Shown one piece after another: positions 5,622-10,755 of a stretch of DNA of 10,755 nucleotides. The stretch covers positions 1 to 10,755 of the forward strand of contig JAEVZP010000156.1 of assembly GCA_023392185.1 (NCBI GenBank), read 5' to 3'. Each line of letters starts with the position of its first letter. Within the stretch, counting starts at the first letter, position 1. Below the pieces are notes generated by a model, which saw only the letters and a program-made list of their open reading frames with translations, searched no databases and had not been told where the DNA came from. Origin of the DNA: Bacteroidota bacterium. Its GTDB lineage: Bacteria; Bacteroidota; Bacteroidia; Chitinophagales; Chitinophagaceae. The position numbers and the translations under genes were made by a program.

Positions 5622-7663
5622 AACTGCGGAGAAACTTTCTGCCCGGCAAAGCCGCGGGGGCGCAGCAGCACGGCGGTCTCGGCGGCGAGCAAAAGGAGCG
5701 CCAAGGTAAGGACCATTTTCCAGAGCGGCACCGAAGCAGCGCCGTTCAGGCCTTTTCCGTCCTTTACCTGTTCCGGCGATCGCCAGGTGGCGTCTTTGTC
5801 GGGCCAGCCCTCGCGCAACTGTGCAGCCGTCCAGTTGTCGGCTACACTTTCCTGCCGGCTGGCATTGAGCGCCAGGAGCAGGGTGTCGGCACCCGCGCCC
5901 GAAAGGGTATAAAACCCAGCTCCGGAAACGGCCCCGTCGGGGAAGATCTCCATACCGCCAATGGCACTTTTCTGCAGCGGAACGGCTTCCACGCCTTCGC
6001 CCTGCATGCGGATCACTTCGCGGCCCCCGGCTTCTTTGGCGCCAGGGATAAAAATACTTTTGCCGGAGCCGGCGGTGAAGGCCAGCGTGGCTGCGCCTGC
6101 CGCCGAGACCGCCACGGCATGCAGCATGGGGGCAAAGAAATAAGATCGTCCAAACGAACCCGCTCCGGCATCTACGGAGGTGGTGAGCAGATACAACTTG
6201 CCGCTGCCGGTAGCATACCCGGCCAGCAGCGGATCGCCGTTCCGGAACGAAAGGATGGATTGGCCCTGCGCGCCGTAGCCAGCCGATACGCGGTAGTGCC
6301 AGGCAGCGGCAGGCAGCTCCATATCGGGCGGGGTGGCCTCAAAGATCTCGGTGATCAGGGGCGCTTCGGATTGCAGCGAGGCGGCGGTTTGCAGCGCGGT
6401 GTCGATTCCGGAAATCCGGAGGTCGGCCAGCTGCCGCAGGCTGCCTTCGAGGGCCTGGATATCGGTAGTTTTCTGTGGGAAAACGATCAGTGGAACGCCG
6501 CGCTGCAGCGCCGGCCGCAGGGCGGCAAAGGCAGCAGCCGGCAGGGTGCGCAAGCCGCTGATCAGAATCAGGGCATAATTTTCCGGCGTCCGGATGGTTC
6601 CGTTTAAAGGCTGCTCGGTGACTTCGAAACGGCCCGAAGCACCAAGTGCAGTGCGCACATAGGGACTGGGCGGCCCGTCCTGGAGCACCAGGACCGGAAG
6701 CGGTTTTTCGGGCCGGACCGCTATCCGAAAGGTGTCATCGAAAGCCGGTCCGATGCCGTCGGCAAGGGTAATTTGCAGCTTTTGCCATCCGCTGCTGCCG
6801 CCGCTAAAGGCGAGGGTGTCCATTCGGGCGCCGTTGTTCCAGCGACCGGCGGGCGCGGCACTCTGAAAGCGGTCGTCGGCGGTCAGGCGCAGTGGAGCAT
6901 CGGCAGCAGGCTCGGCTGCCGTGCTGCGGCTCTTGACTACTACCTGAGACTCGGCGGCCGGATTGGCGGCGGGCAGCACAAAAGCAGTGTCGATCCAGGT
7001 GTTTTCGGCGTTGCCGGCCGGCAGGGTAATGCCATGCAGCCGGATGCCGCGCAGCAACGAAGCTTCCGGGCGCAGGTCGAACCGGGATTTGGGGAAAGCC
7101 GACAGCCACCACACGTCTGCGGTGGAAGTGCCTTCTTCGGCCATCAAACCCTGGATGGTGGCCAGCAGTTCCGTGTTGTTTTGCGTGCCGGCCGCCGGCT
7201 GAATATCCGATAAGGTAGCTTCAGCGTCTTCGCGGGAAAGCGGTGTATAGCCGACCGGGCCGCTGGTGGGCAGCAAATAGGTTTTGGGAGCGCCGTTGCG
7301 AAGGATGCGCCGGGCAATGTCTTTATTGCTTTCCAGCAGCGTGCGACCGGTTTTGCGGGCGCCGGTTGCCGGACCGTTGTCCAATACAACGACCTGAAGA
7401 GTGCGTGTGCTGTCGCCTGTAGAGCGGTTCCAGAGGGGCTGGGCAAAGGCCAGTGACAGCGTGATCAGAAAAAGGCAGCGCAACAACAACAGCAGCCGTT
7501 CGCGCAGGCGACTTTGGCGGCGCGAGCGCAACACAGATTCTTTGAGAAAGCGGGTAGCCGGAAACACCACGCGGCGAAAGCGGCGCAGGTCGAAGAGGTG
7601 AATGGCAACAGGAATGGCGATTGCCAGGCCGGCCAGCAGAAAAAGCGGATACAGAAACCCCAC
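5618..7663 (-). CDS. BatA-domain membrane protein with degenerate vWA-like region
   Basis: 681 residues from a GTG start. The N-terminus (FLYPLFLLAGLAIAIPVAIHLFDLRR, in residues 3-28) is the aerotolerance-regulator/BatA two-helix anchor (PF07584, TIGR02226 type); helix 2 is at about 57-75. A beta-rich vWA-like part follows with D95-N-G-P-A in place of the DxSxS metal site. From about 322 there is a Rossmann-like region resembling class I amidotransferase-like domains (ALILISGL 364-371, then GVPLIVFPQ 389-397). A C-terminal membrane helix lies at about 649-667. The large middle part should be periplasmic. The GTG at 7663 is chosen because BatA proteins begin at this hydrophobic segment; the open frame continues 62 codons to 7849 through a proline-rich stretch without resemblance. 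It is the first gene of the operon and overlaps the dihydroorotase-like gene by 4 bp. In the family it is linked to envelope and stress functions; its exact job is unknown. Confidence 0.85.
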   Translation of the reverse strand: MGFLYPLFLLAGLAIAIPVAIHLFDLRRFRRVVFPATRFLKESVLRSRRQSRLRERLLLLLRCLFLITLSLAFAQPLWNRSTGDSTRTLQVVVLDNGPATGARKTGRTLLESNKDIARRILRNGAPKTYLLPTSGPVGYTPLSREDAEATLSDIQPAAGTQNNTELLATIQGLMAEEGTSTADVWWLSAFPKSRFDLRPEASLLRGIRLHGITLPAGNAENTWIDTAFVLPAANPAAESQVVVKSRSTAAEPAADAPLRLTADDRFQSAAPAGRWNNGARMDTLAFSGGSSGWQKLQITLADGIGPAFDDTFRIAVRPEKPLPVLVLQDGPPSPYVRTALGASGRFEVTEQPLNGTIRTPENYALILISGLRTLPAAAFAALRPALQRGVPLIVFPQKTTDIQALEGSLRQLADLRISGIDTALQTAASLQSEAPLITEIFEATPPDMELPAAAWHYRVSAGYGAQGQSILSFRNGDPLLAGYATGSGKLYLLTTSVDAGAGSFGRSYFFAPMLHAVAVSAAGAATLAFTAGSGKSIFIPGAKEAGGREVIRMQGEGVEAVPLQKSAIGGMEIFPDGAVSGAGFYTLSGAGADTLLLALNASRQESVADNWTAAQLREGWPDKDATWRSPEQVKDGKGLNGAASVPLWKMVLTLALLLLAAETAVLLRPRGFAGQKVSPQL

Positions 7664-8023
7664 AATCTTTGCAAGATAAGGGGAAGTGGGGAGAGGAAAG
7701 AGCAGAAGCCAAAGCGTCTTTTGGGCGCGGGTGAGCGGGCTTCGTTTTTTCGCCGTTCCGGCATCAAAAGATCCGGGAGGGCTGTTGGTTCGCAGGAGCT
7801 TCTGTAAAAAGCCTTGCGGCGGATTGGGAAAAGCAGGGATTCCCTGCAAAAAGAAAAGGGATACAGAAGCGGTGAGCGACTGGTACAGGGGATTGGTGAT
7901 GAGGAAATTTTTCCGGAATTTTTACCCCCGCTGCGCCGTGTGCAGGTCGCCGGTTGCAAAGTCCTCTGAGAGAGTCGGTGGTATCTGCTGTAAAAGAATT
8001 TTTTTTCTAAAAAAAGAAAAGAT
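7664..8023. other. Non-coding divergent region between operon and cold-shock gene
   Basis: About 360 bp between the GTG of the BatA-like gene and the cold-shock promoter. Open frames exist on both strands, but none resembles a protein. It contains one TTCCGGAA palindrome (7911-7918). Its right end (about 7991-8023) is an A/T-rich run of T8 and A7 blocks immediately upstream of the cold-shock promoter, suitable as an UP-like element. The promoter of the minus-strand operon must lie here, but I see no convincing TTTG/TAnnTTTG pair for it. Confidence 0.5.
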
Positions 8024-8053
8024 TTTGAAAGGTGTCAGAATGTACTACCTTCG
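8024..8053 (+). promoter_or_regulatory. Bacteroidota-type promoter of the cold-shock gene
   Basis: TTTG (8024-8027), an 18-base spacer, then TACCTTCG (8046-8053), one base from the Bacteroidota -7 consensus TAnnTTTG with near-usual spacing. An A/T-rich tract precedes it. Transcription would start around 8060, giving a C-rich leader of roughly 30 bases (C6 at 8068-8073, C5 at 8080-8084) before the ATG at 8093. Confidence 0.6.
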
Positions 8054-8092
8054 GCCCTCATTAATTACCCCCCATTATTCCCCCAAAGTACC

Positions 8093-8284
8093 ATGCAAGA
8101 AGGAGTAGTAAAGTTCTTCAACACAGAGAAGGGCTTCGGCTTTATTAAGCCAGACGACGGCAGCGAAGACATCTTTGTCCATGCCACCGGCGTTGTTGAC
8201 CAAATTCGTGAAAACGAGCGCGTGTCGTATGATACCAAAGAAGGACGTAAAGGCCTCAACGCCATCAACGTAAAGCGCATCTAA
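8093..8284 (+). CDS. Cold-shock domain protein (CspA family)
   Basis: 63 residues, a single cold-shock (OB-fold) domain. RNP1 is KGFGFIKP at 13-20 and RNP2 is DIFVH at 26-30, the aromatic and basic surface that binds single-stranded RNA or DNA. The N-terminus MQEGVVKFFNTEKGFG and the C-terminal AINVKRI are standard for the family. These cytoplasmic proteins act as RNA chaperones that melt secondary structure, in cold or in normal growth. The ATG at 8093 is the only sensible start, and no Shine-Dalgarno sequence precedes it. It has its own promoter (8024-8053) and terminator (8329-8364), so it is monocistronic. Whether this copy is cold-induced cannot be read from the sequence. Confidence 0.96.
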   Translation: MQEGVVKFFNTEKGFGFIKPDDGSEDIFVHATGVVDQIRENERVSYDTKEGRKGLNAINVKRI

Positions 8285-8328
8285 GTCTTACTGCGATTCG
8301 CTTTCCTTCGGCGGCACCACGCTTCCGC

Positions 8329-8364
8329 AAAATGCCTGTCACTGCCTTGTGACAGGCATTTTTT
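8329..8364 (+). terminator. Intrinsic terminator of the cold-shock gene
   Basis: AAAATGCCTGTCAC (8329-8342), loop TGCCTT, and GTGACAGGCATTTT (8349-8362) followed by more T. The 14-bp perfect stem with T-tract begins 45 bp after the stop codon. Confidence 0.92.
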
Positions 8365-8387
8365 ATGCTGCTTTGCGCAATAATGCT

Positions 8388-8395
8388 TACCTTTT
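8388..8395 (+). promoter_or_regulatory. Possible -7 element of the large exported-protein gene
   Basis: TACCTTTT matches the Bacteroidota TAnnTTTG box at all but the last position. It lies just after the cold-shock terminator and about 31 bases before the ATG at 8427. The nearest TTTG (8372-8375) is only 12 bases upstream, too close for a normal -33 box, so the assignment is weak. Confidence 0.3.
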
Positions 8396-8426
8396 CCGCT
8401 ACGTAGCATCTTTATTTTTTACTTTT

Positions 8427-10755
8427 ATGGCGGTACGATTGCAGACCTTACAACTGCTGTGCCTGCTGATTCTGATACCAGCGCTCCGAAGCTATGGACA
8501 GGCGGCAGGCGAGTTTGTGGAAAACCGGGGGCAGTGGGCCGGCGACTTTCGCTACCGTGCCAAAGTGCATCGCGGAACAGCCGTGTTTCTGGAGCCGCAG
8601 GGATTTACCTTTTCGATGGCCCGGGTGGCCTCCGACGGGCATCGCCACGACCGCACGCCCCTTCCCGAAAGTGCCCCGGCACATGCCTGGAAAGTTCGGT
8701 TTTTGGAGGCCGCCCCGGATGCCACATTCGTGCCGGAAACACCGTTGCCGCATTATTACAATTTTTTTCTGGGCGCTGATAGCAGCCGCTGGAAAACCGG
8801 TATCTACCCCGCTGCCGGCATCCGGTATCAGGCCCTGTATCCGGGGATCGACCTGCAAGCGGTTTTTGAGAAAGACCGCTTCAAATACAGCTTCTACCTG
8901 ACTCCCGGCGCCGACCCGGCGCGCATCCGTCTGCAGTACGACGGCATCAACGGGCTGAAGAAAAGTGCCACAGGTGCATTGCTGGTAAAAACGAGCCTTG
9001 GCGACGTCACCGAAACCGCACCGGTGGCCTGGCAAACGACCGCTACCGGCCGGGAAAACGTGCGCTGTAACTATGCCATTTCCGGAAATGTGGTGTCTTT
9101 TGTGTTCCCGGATGGGTATGACCGGAGCCTGCCGCTTGTGATCGACCCGACAGTGGTGTTTGCTACTTTTAGCGGTGCCACAGCCGACAGCTGGGGTTTC
9201 ACGGCTACCTACGATGACTTGGGCAGCTTCTATGGGGCTGGCATTGTCAATCAGGTACCGGGGGAATCTTACCCAACGACAACTGGTGCTTTTCAGGCCA
9301 CCTATGGGGGCGGCGCTACCAACAGCGGGATGTCGAACCTGTACAGCACCTATCCCTGCGATATTGCGATCAGCAAGTTTAATGCTGCGGGCAACACCTT
9401 GCTCTACGGCACCTATATCGGCGGCTCCAACAACGAGCAGCCGCACAGCATGGTGGTGGACAGCGCCGGCAATTTGTTTGTCGCCGGGCGCACCTACTCC
9501 AGCGATTATCCGGTGCTGGCTGGCTCCTATGACAACAGCTTTAATGGTCTGGCCGATATGGTAATCACCAAGCTCAATCCGATGGGCACAGCCCTGCTGG
9601 GCTCTACTTTCCTGGGTGGCAGCGGGGCCGATGGCGTCAACATTCAGGCAACGCCGCCCAACAGCACATCTGCGCTGATGTATAACTACGGTGACGATGC
9701 CCGGAGCGAGATTATTGTGGACAAAGCCGGAAACGTGTATCTGGCGGCCAACACTCAATCCATTGATTTTCCGCTTCAAAATCCCCTGCAAAGCACGCTG
9801 TCCGGCGTGCAGGATGCCGTTATCTGCAAGCTCGATGGCACCCTTTCCAGTCTGTTGTGGAGTACTTACTACGGCGGCTCCGGAAATGACGCTGCCTACG
9901 TGCTCACCTTCGATACCGCGCAGCAGTTTTTATATGTAGGCGGCGGTACCACAAGCGCCAACTTCCCGATGCCGCCCGGTGGCTATCAGAGCAGCTATTC
10001 CGGTGGCCGGGCCGACGGCTTTGTGCTGCGGTTTCAGAATGGCGGCGCGTATCCGGCCCTGAACGGCAGCTTTATCGGACAGAACGATTATGACCAGGTC
10101 TTTGGCCTTCAGACCGATTACGACAACAAGATCTACCTCATGGGGCAGACGCTCGGCGGCAACTTCCCGGTGACGCCCGGCGTATACAGCAATCCCGGTT
10201 CCACACAGTTTATCCTGCAAATGGACAGCCTGCTGCAAAACAATCTGGTTTCTACGGTGATCGGCAACGGACCGGCCAGCGGGCCTAATATTTCGCCGGT
10301 GGCCTTTCTGGTAGATACCTGCGGCAATATCTACCTCAGCGGCTGGGGCGGCAGTCTTTTCGGCTTTAATCCCTTCGCGTCTTCTATGGCTAATATGCCG
10401 CTGACGCCCGGCGCGATCCAATCCACCACAGACGGCCAAGACTTTTACTTTATTGTTTTAAGCAAAAACATGGGCTCGCTGCTCTACGGCACCTATCGCG
10501 GGCAAGCCGGGGTGGATGAACACGTAGACGGCGGCACCAGCCGGTTTGATAAAAACGGAGTGGTGTATCAGGCCATTTGCGCCGGTTGCGGGCGGACCGG
10601 ATTCCCCACCACACAGGGCGCCTACAGTCCCAGCAACCAATCGGCGCGCAACTGCAACCTGATTGCGCTTAAAATTGCCTTTGAACTCGGCTCGGTGCGC
10701 GCTGCCGCTGCTGCCACGCCTGCCAGCAGTGGTTGCCCGCCCCTGGAAGTCACCT
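8427..10755 (+). CDS. Exported DUF7948 / SBBP-like propeller / PKD protein, 3' end outside window
   Basis: The frame is open from ATG 8427 to the window end: 776 codons, no stop. Residues 1-26 are a Sec signal peptide (basic start, LQLLCLLILIPAL core, cleavage near SYGQA). Residues about 28-240 match a DUF7948-type module (FVENRGQWAGDFRYRAKV at the start, LPLVIDPTVVF at the end). Next come at least five propeller-like repeats with a [LW]xxT[YF]xGG core at about 326, 391, 478, 545 and 686, similar to SBBP repeats, with VDxAGNxYxAG and FPxxPGxY elements between. QAICAGCGRTGFPTTQGAY (715-733) is typical of these Bacteroidota proteins. From C770 (GCPPLEV) a PKD-like domain seems to begin. Such proteins usually end in further PKD domains and a T9SS or gliding-motility-associated domain, so surface display or secretion is likely (inference). 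Its role may be adhesion; no catalytic motif is visible. Confidence 0.93.
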   Translation, partial: MAVRLQTLQLLCLLILIPALRSYGQAAGEFVENRGQWAGDFRYRAKVHRGTAVFLEPQGFTFSMARVASDGHRHDRTPLPESAPAHAWKVRFLEAAPDATFVPETPLPHYYNFFLGADSSRWKTGIYPAAGIRYQALYPGIDLQAVFEKDRFKYSFYLTPGADPARIRLQYDGINGLKKSATGALLVKTSLGDVTETAPVAWQTTATGRENVRCNYAISGNVVSFVFPDGYDRSLPLVIDPTVVFATFSGATADSWGFTATYDDLGSFYGAGIVNQVPGESYPTTTGAFQATYGGGATNSGMSNLYSTYPCDIAISKFNAAGNTLLYGTYIGGSNNEQPHSMVVDSAGNLFVAGRTYSSDYPVLAGSYDNSFNGLADMVITKLNPMGTALLGSTFLGGSGADGVNIQATPPNSTSALMYNYGDDARSEIIVDKAGNVYLAANTQSIDFPLQNPLQSTLSGVQDAVICKLDGTLSSLLWSTYYGGSGNDAAYVLTFDTAQQFLYVGGGTTSANFPMPPGGYQSSYSGGRADGFVLRFQNGGAYPALNGSFIGQNDYDQVFGLQTDYDNKIYLMGQTLGGNFPVTPGVYSNPGSTQFILQMDSLLQNNLVSTVIGNGPASGPNISPVAFLVDTCGNIYLSGWGGSLFGFNPFASSMANMPLTPGAIQSTTDGQDFYFIVLSKNMGSLLYGTYRGQAGVDEHVDGGTSRFDKNGVVYQAICAGCGRTGFPTTQGAYSPSNQSARNCNLIALKIAFELGSVRAAAAATPASSGCPPLEVT

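Noticed and set aside
6119..6607. 162-codon plus-strand ORF opposite the BatA-like gene
   Set aside because: Gly/Arg/Gln-rich translation typical of an antisense frame in GC-rich DNA.
7664..7849. 62-codon N-terminal extension of the BatA-like gene
   Set aside because: Proline-rich and unlike the family, whose N-terminus begins at the first membrane helix. It would also put an unusual segment before that helix.
8448..9791. Antisense 447-codon ORF as a gene
   Set aside because: It lies opposite a sense gene with clear signal peptide and domains, in the codon-aligned register kept open by avoidance of TTA, CTA and TCA; its translation shows no recognisable motif.

Overview
The window looks like chromosomal DNA from a fairly GC-rich Bacteroidota, perhaps Saprospiria or Chitinophagia; the class is a guess. 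The evidence is a type IX secretion (T9SS) C-terminal sorting domain, a large exported DUF7948/beta-propeller/PKD protein, BatA-like and DUF4199 membrane proteins, a Bacteroidota-style promoter (TTTG-N18-TACCTTCG) and starts that lack Shine-Dalgarno sequences. No phage, transposase, CRISPR, tRNA or rRNA is visible.

Layout. 2-265 (+) is the last 87 codons of a T9SS cargo protein. 266-660 has no gene but is highly structured: two diverged direct repeats (270 and 453) flank a REP-like palindrome (360-432), followed by a strong two-way terminator (572-606). radA (661-2037, -) and msrB (2210-2575, +) are divergent genes for DNA repair/recombination and for repair of oxidised methionine. A C-rich repeat (2769-2813), possibly a G-quadruplex on the minus strand, overlaps the end of the next operon.

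7663-2810 (-) is a tight four-gene operon: BatA-like membrane protein, dihydroorotase-like protein (4-bp ATGA overlap), DUF4199 membrane protein, and a polyprenyl-phosphate-type family 2 glycosyltransferase with two C-terminal membrane helices. The dihydroorotase-like protein has lost most of the metal ligands of a working enzyme, and the BatA-like protein has a degenerate vWA metal site. The operon is therefore more likely an envelope module built around pseudo-enzymes than a pyrimidine pathway. This is the most interesting system in the window.

8093-8284 (+) is a cold-shock protein gene with a recognisable promoter and terminator. 8427-10755 (+) is the first 776 codons of a secreted protein with a signal peptide, DUF7948-like domain, SBBP-like propeller repeats and the start of a PKD-like domain; it runs off the window.

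The octamer TTCCGGAA occurs 14 times, in genes and between them, far above chance. It behaves like a highly iterated palindrome of this genome.
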